A DNA stretch of 62,647 nucleotides, from contig QCIV01000006.1 in the NCBI GenBank assembly GCA_003216455.1, positions 1 to 62,647 of the forward strand. Direction: 5' to 3'. The DNA comes from Prochlorococcus sp. AG-402-N17 (GTDB lineage Bacteria; Cyanobacteriota; Cyanobacteriia; PCC-6307; Cyanobiaceae). A model generated the notes under the pieces. The model had not been told where the DNA came from. It was given only the letters and a program-made list of their open reading frames with translations, and made no database searches. Shown here piece by piece: positions 20,995 to 30,830 of this stretch (position 1 is its first letter; each line of letters starts with the position of its first letter). Made by a program: the position numbers and the translations under genes.

Positions 20995-21539
20995 ACTTTT
21001 AGAATTTCCTTCTCTTTCTCAGACAATTTTGTTTCTATTAAAGCAATATAATTATCAGTAATTTTCTGAATTTCAGATTGATTATCTCTCGATTCGTCAA
21101 TAGAAATATGGCCATCTTTTTCGTCTTTTTTTTCTTTATCAACAGCATCTCTTCTGATATTTCTCAAAGCTACTTTTCCTTCCTCCGCATATTTAGAGGC
21201 TAATTTACAAAATTCTTTTCTTCTTTCTTCTGTTAAAGGAGGAACATTTATTCTTATTACTTTCCCATCATTATTTGGAGTAATACCTAAATCACTCATA
21301 GAAATAGATTTCTCTATCGCTTGTAAACATGAAATATCAAAAGGTTGTATTGAAATTGTTTGCGAATCAACAGTGCTTATAGTGGCAAGCGATTTGATTG
21401 GTGTTTCTGCTCCGTAGTACTCAACACTTACTCTGTCTAATAAGGAAGCATTAGCTCTTCCTGTCCTAATTGTATTAAAGTTTCTTTGCGTGGCTTCAAT
21501 ACTTTTATTCATATTTTCTTGAATTTCTTTTTCTTTCAT
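20991..21539 (-). CDS. frr: Ribosome recycling factor
   Basis: Splits post-termination ribosomes together with EF-G. Domain I helices, the conserved [15 protein letters not shown] near residues 23-37, and [11 protein letters not shown] near 106 identify it. At 182 residues it is standard. It lies 22 nt downstream of pyrH, the common bacterial pyrH-frr order, and overlaps the flavoprotein gene by 4 nt. Confidence 0.98.
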   Translation of the reverse strand: MKEKEIQENMNKSIEATQRNFNTIRTGRANASLLDRVSVEYYGAETPIKSLATISTVDSQTISIQPFDISCLQAIEKSISMSDLGITPNNDGKVIRINVPPLTEERRKEFCKLASKYAEEGKVALRNIRRDAVDKEKKDEKDGHISIDESRDNQSEIQKITDNYIALIETKLSEKEKEILKV

Positions 21540-21561
21540 AACTAAAAAAATTAAATGATCT

Positions 21562-22266
21562 TTAACTTATTAAAGAGCCTATTGGCTCACCAGCAACAGC
21601 TTTAGAAATGTTCCCTCTTTTGAATATATCAAAAACCATAATTGGAATATTATTATCTTTGCAAAGTGCAATCGCAGTACTGTCCATCACTGCAATTTCA
21701 TCACTAAGAACTTGTTGATAACTGAGAGAGGAATATTTTTTTGCTTCTTTAAATTGATTAGGATCACGATCGTATACTCCATCAACTTTAGTAGCCTTCA
21801 TAACAACTTCAGCGTTTATCTCTGCTGCCCTCAAAGCTGCCGTAGTATCAGTTGTAAAAAATGGATTTCCGCATCCGCCTCCGAAAACTACAACTCTACC
21901 TTTTTCTAGGTGCCTCATGGCTCTTCTTCTGATGTAGGGTTCGGCAATTTCCTGCATTTCGATTGCTGTTTGCACCCTGGTTGCAACTCCTACTCTCTCA
22001 AGACCATCTTGAAGTGAAATTGCGTTCATTACTGTTGCTAGCATCCCTACATAATCAGCCGTCGCGCGATCCATTCCGTCTGCAGATCCTTTCAGCCCCC
22101 TAAAAATGTTTCCACCACCAACAACTATTGCAAGTTGTACATTATTTTCGACTACTTTTGAAACATCCTCTGCAATTGACTGAACTATAGCAGGATCAAT
22201 ACCATAAGGTTTTTCACCCATTAGTGCTTCACCACTAAGTTTTAAGAGAACTCTTTTGTAAGTCAT
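21562..22266 (-). CDS. pyrH: UMP kinase
   Basis: Phosphorylates UMP to UDP; bacterial-type hexameric amino acid kinase fold. [11 protein letters not shown] (about residues 7-17), [10 protein letters not shown] near 47-56, [10 protein letters not shown] near 74, and the [15 protein letters not shown] loop near 132 are diagnostic. At 234 residues it is normal. ATG start at 22266. frr follows in the same direction. Confidence 0.97.
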   Translation of the reverse strand: MTYKRVLLKLSGEALMGEKPYGIDPAIVQSIAEDVSKVVENNVQLAIVVGGGNIFRGLKGSADGMDRATADYVGMLATVMNAISLQDGLERVGVATRVQTAIEMQEIAEPYIRRRAMRHLEKGRVVVFGGGCGNPFFTTDTTAALRAAEINAEVVMKATKVDGVYDRDPNQFKEAKKYSSLSYQQVLSDEIAVMDSTAIALCKDNNIPIMVFDIFKRGNISKAVAGEPIGSLIS

Positions 22267-22360
22267 TCAATGATTGTACTTTTAAGACATTAGCAAGTAA
22301 ATGCACCAAATTTATTTTTTGTTCAGATATTGCTTGCGTCTTTAAACATTTCTAAGCCTA

Positions 22361-22386
22361 AAGAAAATTTAAATAATAATTTTCTT
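22361..22386 (-). terminator. AT-rich hairpin after cobO, possible weak terminator
   Basis: A 9-bp perfect inverted repeat (AAGAAAATT with AATTTTCTT, 8-nt loop) lies immediately beyond the cobO stop codon. There is no strong T-run after it in the cobO direction, so it may only stabilise the 3' end or act as a weak terminator between cobO and pyrH. Confidence 0.35.
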
Positions 22387-22389
22387 AAA

Positions 22390-23103
22390 CTAAAATTCAA
22401 CACACTTTTGTGCTTTTATTCCTTGTTCTTTAAATGGATGTCTTATTAGTTTCATTTCTGTAACTAGATCAGCGTAATTGATAATTGAATCAGATGCTCC
22501 CCTTCCAGTACAAACAATATGATTTTTTCTTTTATTTAAGCTTTTTAAAAAAGTGATTATTTCTTCTGGTGCAAGATAACCAAGTTTTGTGGCAATATTA
22601 ATTTCATCAAGAATGATAAGTTTATAAGATTCGTTTTGTATATATTTTTTGGCTAGTTGCCACGCCTCTTGAACTAATTTTTCATCTCTTATTCTGTCTT
22701 GTGTTTCCCAAGTAAATCCCTCTCCTAATGAATGCCAAGATATGTTTGAAGACAAGTTTTTAAGTGCTTTTTCTTCTCCAGTGGTCCAGCCTCCCTTGAT
22801 AAATTGAATTATTGCTACTTTATAGCCATGCCCTATCGTTCTTAAAGCCATACCTAATGATGCTGTTGTTTTGCCCTTGCCATTTCCTGTAAAAACAATT
22901 AATAATCCTTTTTTTGTTTTTCTAATTTGTAGTCTTTCGGCTTGAATATCTTTTCTTTCCTGCATTCTTTTTTTATATGAGCTCTCATCGCTATCTGGTG
23001 ATAATTTACCTCCCATGCCAAGTTTATTTGCTTGATTATCGAGGTTAAATATTTTCTGGGAAGATGAAGGTTTTTCTTGCATATGCCCCTTATTTTTATT
23101 CAA
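22390..23103 (-). CDS. cobO: Cob(I)yrinic acid a,c-diamide adenosyltransferase
   Basis: Adds the adenosyl group to the corrin cobalt (CobO/BtuR/CobA type). The P-loop GNGKGKTTASLGMA near residues 74-87, the IIQFIKGGW strand and LDEINIA (Walker B-like, near 168) are clear. An N-terminal basic extension of about 60 residues precedes the P-loop. At 237 residues the length is slightly above the E. coli enzyme. It lies 13 nt downstream of the tyrosine recombinase gene and on its strand. Confidence 0.95.
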   Translation of the reverse strand: MNKNKGHMQEKPSSSQKIFNLDNQANKLGMGGKLSPDSDESSYKKRMQERKDIQAERLQIRKTKKGLLIVFTGNGKGKTTASLGMALRTIGHGYKVAIIQFIKGGWTTGEEKALKNLSSNISWHSLGEGFTWETQDRIRDEKLVQEAWQLAKKYIQNESYKLIILDEINIATKLGYLAPEEIITFLKSLNKRKNHIVCTGRGASDSIINYADLVTEMKLIRHPFKEQGIKAQKCVEF

Positions 23104-23116
23104 TTATTATAATTCC

Positions 23117-24286
23117 TTAAATATTTTTAACTGTTTTAACTTTTAAAAGTGCATTATTTACTGCCTGTTGTTGATCTCTTTTAGTAATCCAGTGGTGATA
23201 AGTTTGAGTATGTAAACTAACCGAATGTCCCATCATCCTGGCAGCTACAGTATCAGGTAAATCATAAAAAATTGTTCTAACTGCCCAAGCATGCCTTAGA
23301 TCATAGGGTTTTATTTGTAAAGAGTAACGCTTAAACTGATCTGTAATTTTTTTCCCAATATTCTGTAAGGTTGTAACTTTAAGGTCTCTATTAATGTTTG
23401 GTAGAAGTTCTGGATTTTCGCCAAGTTTTGATAATTCGAACTTTTCCACCCACTCAGGATGAAATGGCCAAACTTGATGTTCCCCAGTTTTAGTCGTAGG
23501 TAAAACTCTAATAATTTTGTCCCCAAACTTAGTAAGAGAACTCAAATCACAAAAAAATACTTCATGATTCCTTAACCCATATGTAGCCATCAGACCAAAA
23601 ACAAATTTCCAAGACTTGTTTGGTATCGTTTCCCACAGTTTCTCTATTAATTCGTCTTTAGGTAGATCCCTAAATCCTGCTTTGTTCAGACCATATCCTC
23701 TAGAATTTACTTTCCAATCTTCTGGTAGTTTGATATCCAAAAACTTAGCCAAAACACTTAAAGAAGTAGCGCATTGTTTCCTACTTCTGGTACCTTCCTT
23801 ATAACTTTCAAGTGTTTTTTGAAATATTTTTTCTAAAGCCTCATTCCTATAGTCATTATAAATATTTAGGATTCTTTTCATATATGGTTTGTAAGAACTT
23901 CTCCATGTAGTTTTTCTAGTGCTGGTTCGAAAATCACTTTTGTTTTCTTTAAAAAAAAATTCCTCAAATTGATTTAATCTATTTGGGAATTCAAAACCAT
24001 CTTTTATTTGCTTTTTATAAGGGATGCTTTTCCAATTAATCCATTCAAATTGATTCAATTCCAATTGCAAATTGATTAATTGTAATTTTTTTTTAGCCTC
24101 CTCTAATCCAGAAATGTCAGCCTTCAAACCAAGAGATATTCTTTGAATTTTAAAGTTATTTTTATCTTCTTTGGAGGGTAGTGAACCGCGAATATTTAAT
24201 TTCTCTCCTCTTTTCTCAATTTTAAGCTTGCTGCCTTGAGTAGCAAATTTATCATTGACATTATTAATTTCCTGAATAACGTTCAT
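23117..24286 (-). CDS. Tyrosine recombinase (phage-integrase family), orphan
   Basis: Site-specific recombinase fold, 389 residues. The catalytic domain has Arg in GLRNHE near 245, a beta-hairpin Lys in TTKTGEHQ near 270, the box II region YDLRHAWAV near 328 (the usual His before D-L-R is Tyr here), GHS near 350 and nucleophile Tyr in TYHHW near 363. The N-terminal half is long and basic, with a SAM-like helical part. No attachment repeat, tRNA, excisionase or phage gene lies nearby, and composition matches its neighbours, so it looks like a resident gene rather than a mobile element. Confidence 0.82.
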   Translation of the reverse strand: MNVIQEINNVNDKFATQGSKLKIEKRGEKLNIRGSLPSKEDKNNFKIQRISLGLKADISGLEEAKKKLQLINLQLELNQFEWINWKSIPYKKQIKDGFEFPNRLNQFEEFFFKENKSDFRTSTRKTTWRSSYKPYMKRILNIYNDYRNEALEKIFQKTLESYKEGTRSRKQCATSLSVLAKFLDIKLPEDWKVNSRGYGLNKAGFRDLPKDELIEKLWETIPNKSWKFVFGLMATYGLRNHEVFFCDLSSLTKFGDKIIRVLPTTKTGEHQVWPFHPEWVEKFELSKLGENPELLPNINRDLKVTTLQNIGKKITDQFKRYSLQIKPYDLRHAWAVRTIFYDLPDTVAARMMGHSVSLHTQTYHHWITKRDQQQAVNNALLKVKTVKNI

Positions 24287-24351
24287 TTACTTATATAATT
24301 GACCTTATAATGACGTTTTTAATGTTGATTTTCAATCTCCATAAATTTTAA

Positions 24352-25527
24352 ATGGATAAAATAGGCGTCTTACTAATGAATTTAGGAGGGCCTGAACGCA
24401 TTACTGATGTAGGCCCATTCTTATACAATCTCTTTTCTGATCCTGAAATAATCAGGACACCTTTTCCTGTTTTTCAAAAGCCCCTCGCTTGGCTAATTAG
24501 TACGCTTAGGAGTACTACTTCACAACAGGCCTATCTTTCTATAGGGGGAGGTTCACCTATCAGAAGGATAACTGAACAACAAGCAAGAGAATTACAGTCT
24601 AATTTAAGGGAAAAAGGGTTTAATGCTACTACTTATATTGCTATGAGGTATTGGCATCCTTTTACCGAATCAGCTATTGCTGATATGAAAGCAGATGGCA
24701 TTGATCAAGTTGTTGTAATACCCTTGTATCCACATTTTTCGATAAGTACTAGTGGTTCGAGCTTTAGGGAATTAAAAAAATTGCGAGATTCTGATGATGA
24801 ATTTAAGAAGGTTCCAATGAGATGTGTAAGGAGTTGGTTCAGCCAATCAGGTTATTTAAAGTCAATGGTCGAATTAATTTCTGAACAAATTTCACTTTGT
24901 GAATCACCTTCAAAAGCTCATATATTTTTTACTGCTCATGGAGTTCCAAAGAGTTACGTAGAGGAAGCTGGAGATCCTTATAAAGAACAAATTGAAGATT
25001 GTTCTTTATTGATAATAAATGAGCTTGAAAAATGTTTAGGTCATAGTAACCCTCATACACTTTCTTATCAAAGTAGAGTTGGTCCTGTTGAATGGTTGAA
25101 GCCTTATACAGAAGAAGTGTTAGCTGATCTTGGAAGGTCAAATGTTAATGATCTGGTTGTGGTCCCCATAAGTTTCGTTGGAGAGCATATCGAAACATTG
25201 CAAGAAATTGATATTGAATATAAAGAAATTGCTGAAAAGGCTGGTATTAAAAACTTTCGTAGAGTTAAGGCTCTAAATACTCATCCCACTTTTATTGAAG
25301 GCCTAAGTGATCTAGTGATTTCCTGTCTAGAAGGGCCTCTAGTTAATATAGAGGAGGCTTCTGAGTTGCCTGAAAAAGTTAAACTTTATCCCCAAGAGAA
25401 GTGGCAATGGGGGTGGAATAATAGTTCAGAGGTGTGGAACGGAAGGGTTGCGATGATTATTTTTCTAGTTCTTTTTATTGAACTTATTTCAGGCTCTGGA
25501 CCTCTACATAAACTAGGAATTTTATAA
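24352..25527 (+). CDS. hemH: Ferrochelatase with C-terminal chlorophyll a/b-binding-like helix
   Basis: Inserts iron into protoporphyrin IX to make haem. The catalytic core has [10 protein letters not shown] (residues 5-14), the [13 protein letters not shown] region near 126-138, and [18 protein letters not shown] near 192-209, which includes the conserved His. After about residue 355 a linker leads to a membrane helix with the Lhc-type sequence WNGRVAMI-F, the generic chlorophyll-binding motif. At 391 residues it is the long type II ferrochelatase of photosynthetic organisms. ATG start at 24352. Confidence 0.97.
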   Translation: MDKIGVLLMNLGGPERITDVGPFLYNLFSDPEIIRTPFPVFQKPLAWLISTLRSTTSQQAYLSIGGGSPIRRITEQQARELQSNLREKGFNATTYIAMRYWHPFTESAIADMKADGIDQVVVIPLYPHFSISTSGSSFRELKKLRDSDDEFKKVPMRCVRSWFSQSGYLKSMVELISEQISLCESPSKAHIFFTAHGVPKSYVEEAGDPYKEQIEDCSLLIINELEKCLGHSNPHTLSYQSRVGPVEWLKPYTEEVLADLGRSNVNDLVVVPISFVGEHIETLQEIDIEYKEIAEKAGIKNFRRVKALNTHPTFIEGLSDLVISCLEGPLVNIEEASELPEKVKLYPQEKWQWGWNNSSEVWNGRVAMIIFLVLFIELISGSGPLHKLGIL

Positions 25528-25663
25528 AGAAAAATTGATATTTATTTGAAAAATTTAAATTTATTGAATGATTTTTTTGAATACATTTCTGACATTACAT
25601 TTCTAAATGAGGCAAAAGTATTTAATTAAGTTTAATATTTAAAGTAAATATTGAATTTCTTTA

Positions 25664-27427
25664 GTGACTCTTACTTCGAGATCCTTTTCAAAGGGTAGTT
25701 CAAAACATGAAAATACAGTTTGGATAACTGGTGCAGATGCACTAATGGATTCTTTAAAAATTCATGGAGTAAAAGTTATATTTGGATATCCTGGTGGAGC
25801 CATACTACCAATATATGACGCTGTTCATAAGGCAGAAAAAGAAGGTTGGTTAAAGCATTATATGGTTAGGCATGAACAAGGCGGTTCACATGCGGCTGAT
25901 GGATATGCAAGATCTACTGGTGAAATAGGAGTATGTTTTGGGACCTCAGGCCCAGGAGCAACAAATTTGGTAACTGGAATTGCAACTGCTCAAATGGATT
26001 CAGTTCCCTTAGTTGTAGTTACAGGTCAAGTCCCAAGACCTGCTATAGGGACAGACGCTTTTCAAGAAACTGATATTTTTGGCATTACTCTTCCAATAGT
26101 GAAACATTCATGGGTAATAAGAGATCCTTCAGATATCGCGAAAGTAGTTTCTGAAGCTTTTTTTATAGCCTCATCAGGCAGGCCTGGCCCTGTTTTAATT
26201 GATATACCTAAAGATGTGGGTCAGGAGTTCTTTAATTACCAAAGAGTTTTGCCTGGTGAGATTATTCCTAAAGGATTTAAAAGGAATGGAGAAATTAATG
26301 ATTGCGATATCAATAAAGCAATTAAATTAATCGAAGATTCTGAAAGACCTCTTCTATACGTAGGAGGTGGGGCAATATCTTCAGGGGCTCATGATGAAAT
26401 AAAAACTTTGGCAAAGAATTATCAAATACCAGTAACCACAACCTTAATGGGTAAGGGTGCTTTTGATGAAAAAGACAATTTATCAGTGGGGATGTTAGGA
26501 ATGCATGGAACTGCTTACGCTAATTTCGCTGTTACAGAATGCGATCTTTTAATTGCTATTGGAGCTAGATTCGATGATAGGGTGACAGGAAAATTAGATA
26601 CTTTTGCACCTAATGCAAAGGTAATTCATATAGATATCGACCCAGCAGAAGTTAATAAAAATAGACGTGTAGATGTTGCAATTGTTTCAGATGTTTCAAA
26701 AGCTCTTCTCAAAATTAATGAACAATCTCTAAAAAACAAATTTACTTGCCAGACGAAAAACTGGTTAGAAAAAATTGATTTTTGGAAAAATAAACACCCT
26801 TTATATGACCCGCCTAAAGAAGGAGAAATTTATCCTCAGGAGGTTCTTTTAAAAGTGAGGGAACTTTCACCAGAAGCTTATGTAACTACAGATGTAGGAC
26901 AACATCAGATGTGGGCTGCTCAATATCTTAGGAATTCTCCAAGAAAATGGATTAGTAGTGCAGGCTTAGGAACTATGGGTTTTGGATTGCCAGCGGCAAT
27001 TGGAGTAAAAGTAGCCTTACCTAATTCAGATGTAATTTGTATTGCAGGAGATGCAAGTGTCTTAATGAATATTCAAGAATTAGGAACTTTATCTCAATAT
27101 GGTCTAAAGGTGAAATTGATTATTATCAATAACCGCTGGCAAGGGATGGTAAGACAATGGCAGGAAAGTTTCTACGATGAAAGATATTCCTCATCTGATA
27201 TGAGTTGTGGTGAACCTGATTTTGTAAAACTTGCTGAGTCTTTTGGAGTTAAAGGATACTTAATTTCTGATAGGAAACAATTACAGAATGAATTAAAAAA
27301 TGCGCTTGATTATGACGGCCCTTCCTTGATTAATATCCTTGTCAGAAGAGGTGAAAATTGTTATCCAATGGTTCCTCCTGGTAAAAGTAATGCTCAAATG
27401 GTTGGATATGTTAATTGTGAAGATTAA
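25664..27427 (+). CDS. ilvB: Acetolactate synthase large subunit
   Basis: Thiamine-diphosphate enzyme that starts branched-chain amino acid synthesis. GTG start at 25664. The catalytic Glu lies in [17 protein letters not shown] near residue 70; [12 protein letters not shown] sits near 296; the ThDP-binding [14 protein letters not shown] near 462 and [14 protein letters not shown] near 487 complete the family pattern. At 587 residues it is normal. The 136 nt before it are AT-rich with no clear RNA structure. The regulatory small subunit is not in this window. Confidence 0.97.
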   Translation: MTLTSRSFSKGSSKHENTVWITGADALMDSLKIHGVKVIFGYPGGAILPIYDAVHKAEKEGWLKHYMVRHEQGGSHAADGYARSTGEIGVCFGTSGPGATNLVTGIATAQMDSVPLVVVTGQVPRPAIGTDAFQETDIFGITLPIVKHSWVIRDPSDIAKVVSEAFFIASSGRPGPVLIDIPKDVGQEFFNYQRVLPGEIIPKGFKRNGEINDCDINKAIKLIEDSERPLLYVGGGAISSGAHDEIKTLAKNYQIPVTTTLMGKGAFDEKDNLSVGMLGMHGTAYANFAVTECDLLIAIGARFDDRVTGKLDTFAPNAKVIHIDIDPAEVNKNRRVDVAIVSDVSKALLKINEQSLKNKFTCQTKNWLEKIDFWKNKHPLYDPPKEGEIYPQEVLLKVRELSPEAYVTTDVGQHQMWAAQYLRNSPRKWISSAGLGTMGFGLPAAIGVKVALPNSDVICIAGDASVLMNIQELGTLSQYGLKVKLIIINNRWQGMVRQWQESFYDERYSSSDMSCGEPDFVKLAESFGVKGYLISDRKQLQNELKNALDYDGPSLINILVRRGENCYPMVPPGKSNAQMVGYVNCED

Positions 27428-27494
27428 TTTTTTTTTAAATCTTTATTTTAAAAAATAATCTTTAAGATAATTTAAAAGCTTAGATGTTTCTGAA

Positions 27495-27845
27495 TTGAAA
27501 AAATTTTCAAAAATTTTCATTATAGTCTGTTTGATTTTTCTAAATCCTGTAATAGTTAACTCGGCAGAAATACTTCAAATTAAAAGTTCAAATACTATTT
27601 TGGTGGGGGATCAAAATAGAAATTTAAATATTGGATTATTTTGTGTAGATGTAAATGAAAATGATGAGATTGAAGCAATTAATTTACTTAAGAGTGAATT
27701 CCCAAGGGGGAGCAAAGTGAAAATAAAGCCTTTTGGTTTTAAAGAGAATGTTTTGTTAGCCAAAGTTTTTAATATTAAAGGTACCAAGGAAATGACCGAA
27801 TTATTAGTCGCTAAGGATTTAACTAGTAATACCTGTCCAAATTAA
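27495..27845 (+). CDS. Small exported protein, possibly a degenerate nuclease-like OB fold
   Basis: Starts at TTG 27495. A clear signal peptide (about residues 1-23, hydrophobic, ending NSAE) precedes about 90 residues. The pattern ILQIKSSNTILVGD, then NIGLFCVDV, EAINLLKSEFPRGSKVKI and LLAKVF resembles the strand order of staphylococcal-nuclease domains. The catalytic Arg and Glu residues are absent, so activity is doubtful. This relationship is inference from pattern only. It is convergent with the PgeF-like gene (6 nt apart). Confidence 0.55.
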   Translation: MKKFSKIFIIVCLIFLNPVIVNSAEILQIKSSNTILVGDQNRNLNIGLFCVDVNENDEIEAINLLKSEFPRGSKVKIKPFGFKENVLLAKVFNIKGTKEMTELLVAKDLTSNTCPN

Positions 27846-27851
27846 TTATCT

Positions 27852-28634
27852 TTATGAGCAAATAAGACTCCATTGCCTCGAGATTGTTTTACTCCTTCTC
27901 CATGAATTAAATTCATTTTTGAATTTGTATGTACATAAATTTGAAATGTCTATATTTGTATAAGGGATGTTCTCATTTAAAAGTTGTCTATAGGCAGATT
28001 TTTTTAGATCAAGTTGATTTAAGTTTTTCTCTTTGAAGTGATTTGAATTACTAAAACAAAGATCTTTTTTAGTTTTAGTCAATTTGAGCGTTATGTTTTT
28101 GTTTTCGGCCTTTCTATAAAATTCTTTGAGTGTCATATTATCAACTAGATAATGTTCCTTCGAAATCGCTGGTCCTATTGCAGCAAGTAAGTCATCTCTA
28201 GATGTCCCATAATTATCGAAAATTTTTACCAGATTTTTTATTATTTTTTTTTCTAAACCTTTTCTTCCACAATGCAAGGTTGCTACATTTCTTGTCCTTT
28301 TATCTGCAAAAAATATTGGCATACAATCAGCTGTGTAAACCCATAAGTTTTGATTGCATTTATTGGCAACAAGACCATCTGCATCAGTCTTATTTCCTTC
28401 TTCTGAATGAGATCCAAACACTATAACGTTACTGTGAATTTGATTTGAAACACAATTAATGGAATTTTCATTAAATTGATTCCCTAATAATTGAAGAAAC
28501 TTCTCAGAGCTAGACTTAGTAAAGTATGCATGTTTGAAATTATTTTGATTAAGGATAGGTGATGAATAATACTCAAATTTTTTGTTTTGAATATAAATTT
28601 CATCTTTTGAGAAATATATTTCTTTGTAAGGAAT
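27852..28634 (-). CDS. PgeF/YfiH-like (DUF152) purine nucleoside/peptidoglycan-editing protein, probable ATT start
   Basis: Member of the polyphenol oxidase/PgeF (YfiH, YlmD) family; relatives are reported as laccase-like, purine nucleoside-cleaving or peptidoglycan-editing enzymes. The family zinc-site motifs are NQIHSNVIV, YTADCMPIFF with Cys, and LHCGRKG. The first of these lies upstream of GTG 28421, the first ordinary start codon, so that start would delete part of the active site. The frame stays open back to a TAA at 28665-28667 with no ATG, GTG or TTG. An AGGAG 8 nt before ATT at 28634 makes ATT the best start, giving 260 residues. Confidence 0.75.
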   Translation of the reverse strand: MPYKEIYFSKDEIYIQNKKFEYYSSPILNQNNFKHAYFTKSSSEKFLQLLGNQFNENSINCVSNQIHSNVIVFGSHSEEGNKTDADGLVANKCNQNLWVYTADCMPIFFADKRTRNVATLHCGRKGLEKKIIKNLVKIFDNYGTSRDDLLAAIGPAISKEHYLVDNMTLKEFYRKAENKNITLKLTKTKKDLCFSNSNHFKEKNLNQLDLKKSAYRQLLNENIPYTNIDISNLCTYKFKNEFNSWRRSKTISRQWSLICS

Positions 28635-28656
28635 AGTTCCTGCTCCTAAAGTGAAT

Positions 28657-29562
28657 TTATGAAATTAATTCAATATCTCTCAAGATCCAGAATCCTGCAA
28701 ATTTTTCGATATATGGCGTTGACTGTATGGAAATAAATTGATAACCAAAAGAATTTTTTTTATTCTCTAAAAACTTTTTAGTTAAAATATTTGAATCTTT
28801 TTCTGGTAAATCAGTTACTAGCCACTTATCGTCTTCTGAAGCTTCAAGTATTAGTTGGTTCTTTTTGACAACTAATTTAATAGGTTCTAAACAACTGAAC
28901 CATGCAGAAAGTGCTAAAGATCTATCTTTGCTGAAAAGTCTTAATCCTGGAATTAAGTAATTATCATCTAAATTTTGCTGAATTGGGAAAATATCTCCAA
29001 ATTCCATAGGCCAATTTTCTGCTGATTTTAATTCACCAATTGATATTTCAGCGATAGTTAGAGCATCACCCCTTACTGCTTCTGGTAGAGGTGTAGGTTG
29101 GTTTTCCATTTTAGAAGTAAAAGTAGGAGCTAATACACCTCTTACATAGCCTTTTTCCTTTGGATAAATCTCTTTTTCAAGAAATTCTATTCTGTCTAAT
29201 AAATCATAAGTTCTCCTACTTACAAGAGCTTCAATACTAACGGCCTCCAGGGATTTCTTAATGATCGATTTCATTGAGGACCTCCAGAATCGTACTTTAG
29301 AAGGTTTCTCCCACCCTTGTTTTTTTGCTTCACTTATTGCTTCATTTAGTGCCTTTGTAAGCCAAACTGAATTAACTTCATTGGCAGGGCATTTTTTATT
29401 CCAAAGAAAAATATTTTCCGTCTTATAACTTCTTGTAGAGCAAATAATTAATTCCCACCTTTTTTTTCCATTTGATTCAATAATTGGTCTTGAGTAAAAG
29501 TCTAATTCCCAATCTGAAATTTTTAATTTAAGACTTGACTCCATTTTTTTATTACTATTCAT
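28657..29562 (-). CDS. Tab2/Atab2-like RNA-binding protein (DUF1092)
   Basis: A 301-residue protein of the Tab2 family. In Chlamydomonas and Arabidopsis, Tab2/ATAB2 is needed for translation of photosystem I PsaB mRNA; the cyanobacterial role is less clear. The N-terminal WELDFYSRPI near residue 18, WELIICST near 37 and the C-terminal FWILRDIELIS region are family-typical. The 6-nt gap from rps1b and the same orientation suggest an operon with a ribosomal S1-type protein, which fits a translation role. Confidence 0.82.
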   Translation of the reverse strand: MNSNKKMESSLKLKISDWELDFYSRPIIESNGKKRWELIICSTRSYKTENIFLWNKKCPANEVNSVWLTKALNEAISEAKKQGWEKPSKVRFWRSSMKSIIKKSLEAVSIEALVSRRTYDLLDRIEFLEKEIYPKEKGYVRGVLAPTFTSKMENQPTPLPEAVRGDALTIAEISIGELKSAENWPMEFGDIFPIQQNLDDNYLIPGLRLFSKDRSLALSAWFSCLEPIKLVVKKNQLILEASEDDKWLVTDLPEKDSNILTKKFLENKKNSFGYQFISIQSTPYIEKFAGFWILRDIELIS

Positions 29563-29567
29563 TTATC

Positions 29568-30764
29568 CTATTCTTTTTTATCGAAGAGTGCTTTAGTTTT
29601 TAGTGCTCTTTCTGTGGCTTCTTCCATAACTTTTTGCTTATCAATAATTAATTCTCCCGCGGAGTTTTCTAGGAGTGCTGTATTGAGACCAATGCGACCT
29701 TTTTCGAGGTCTATTTCAGTTATTAAAGCTTTGATCATTTCCCCTTCTCTAAAAACTTCTCTTAAAGAACGAATAGATCCATTTGTTAGTGAGGATTGAT
29801 GAAGAAGTCCACTAGCTCCACCTAAATCTATAAAGAATCCATATGGTTTTACTGCTAAAACTTCTCCTTCAATTAATTGACCTAATTCTAAACTTGTAAG
29901 TTTAGAGACTAATGATGCTTTCTTTTCAGAGAGAACTAATTTTCTGAATTCTGGATTAACCTCAATAAACGCTACTTTTAGAGTCTTGCCAACAAAAGAT
30001 TGATAATCTTGACCATCTTCAAGTTGGGATCTTGGGATGAATCCTCTCAATCCATCTACATCACATGTAAGCCCACCTCTATTAAATCCATTAATTAAAA
30101 CGTTAATTAATTCTCCATTTTTAGCGGAACTTGATACTTTCTCCCAACTTTGCCTGAGAATTAATGCCCGAGCACTCACTGTTACCATCCCATCAGCATT
30201 TTGTTCTTTGATAACCAAAACTTCCATTTCAAGGCCTATAGAAAATTTTTCTTTAAAGTTAGCTATGACTCCTAAACCACATTCTTTTTTGGGCATATAA
30301 CCAGGTGCTTTCCCACCAATGTCAACATATAATCCATCACTTTCGATTGCTATAACCTTACCTGAAATTGTTTCTCCTGTAGCCCCAATTGGCTCATTTG
30401 CATTTAAAGCCTCCAAAAAAGCACTTTCATCAAAATCAAATTCATCAACTGTTCTTTCTAATTGAAAATCTGTTTTTTGCTCAGAAAAATTAAGGGGCCT
30501 ATTTAAGTCTTGTTTAGTTAAATTTTGTTGAGAAATATCAAAATTCTTGATGTTTTCATTATTGTCCTGAATTTTTTTTACTGAATCATTTTTAATGATT
30601 TGCGGCTTGATTTCGATATCTTCTTTTTTAATTTCTTCTTGCGAATTGGTTTGCTCATTATCTATTTTTTGAGTATCTTTCTTGCTTATGTGAAGTACCT
30701 GAAGAGGTTTTTTATTGCCCTTCGGTTGGATATTATCTTGGGCATTTTTATTACTGACTCCCAT
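29568..30764 (-). CDS. rps1b: Ribosomal protein S1 homologue (Rps1b/Nbp1 type)
   Basis: Three S1 RNA-binding domains: about residues 133-200 (GKVIAIESDGLYVDIG), 215-280 (NVLINGFNRGGLTCDV) and 300-370 (GEVLAVKPYGFFIDLG). They follow an N-terminal 110-residue low-complexity region rich in Gln, Asn, Lys and Ile. At 398 residues it is shorter than E. coli S1 and matches the second S1 of cyanobacteria. It likely binds mRNA leaders in translation. ATG start at 30764. The Tab2-like gene follows by 5 nt. Confidence 0.85.
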   Translation of the reverse strand: MGVSNKNAQDNIQPKGNKKPLQVLHISKKDTQKIDNEQTNSQEEIKKEDIEIKPQIIKNDSVKKIQDNNENIKNFDISQQNLTKQDLNRPLNFSEQKTDFQLERTVDEFDFDESAFLEALNANEPIGATGETISGKVIAIESDGLYVDIGGKAPGYMPKKECGLGVIANFKEKFSIGLEMEVLVIKEQNADGMVTVSARALILRQSWEKVSSSAKNGELINVLINGFNRGGLTCDVDGLRGFIPRSQLEDGQDYQSFVGKTLKVAFIEVNPEFRKLVLSEKKASLVSKLTSLELGQLIEGEVLAVKPYGFFIDLGGASGLLHQSSLTNGSIRSLREVFREGEMIKALITEIDLEKGRIGLNTALLENSAGELIIDKQKVMEEATERALKTKALFDKKE

Positions 30765-30830
30765 CGTAGGTAAAATAAGAATAATTTATTATTAACATAC
30801 TCTAAATGTTAGTACTCAAAATTAAAATTA

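Noticed and set aside
23117..24351. Prophage or genomic island around the recombinase
   Set aside because: No phage, tRNA, direct repeats or composition change; neighbours are core biosynthetic genes.
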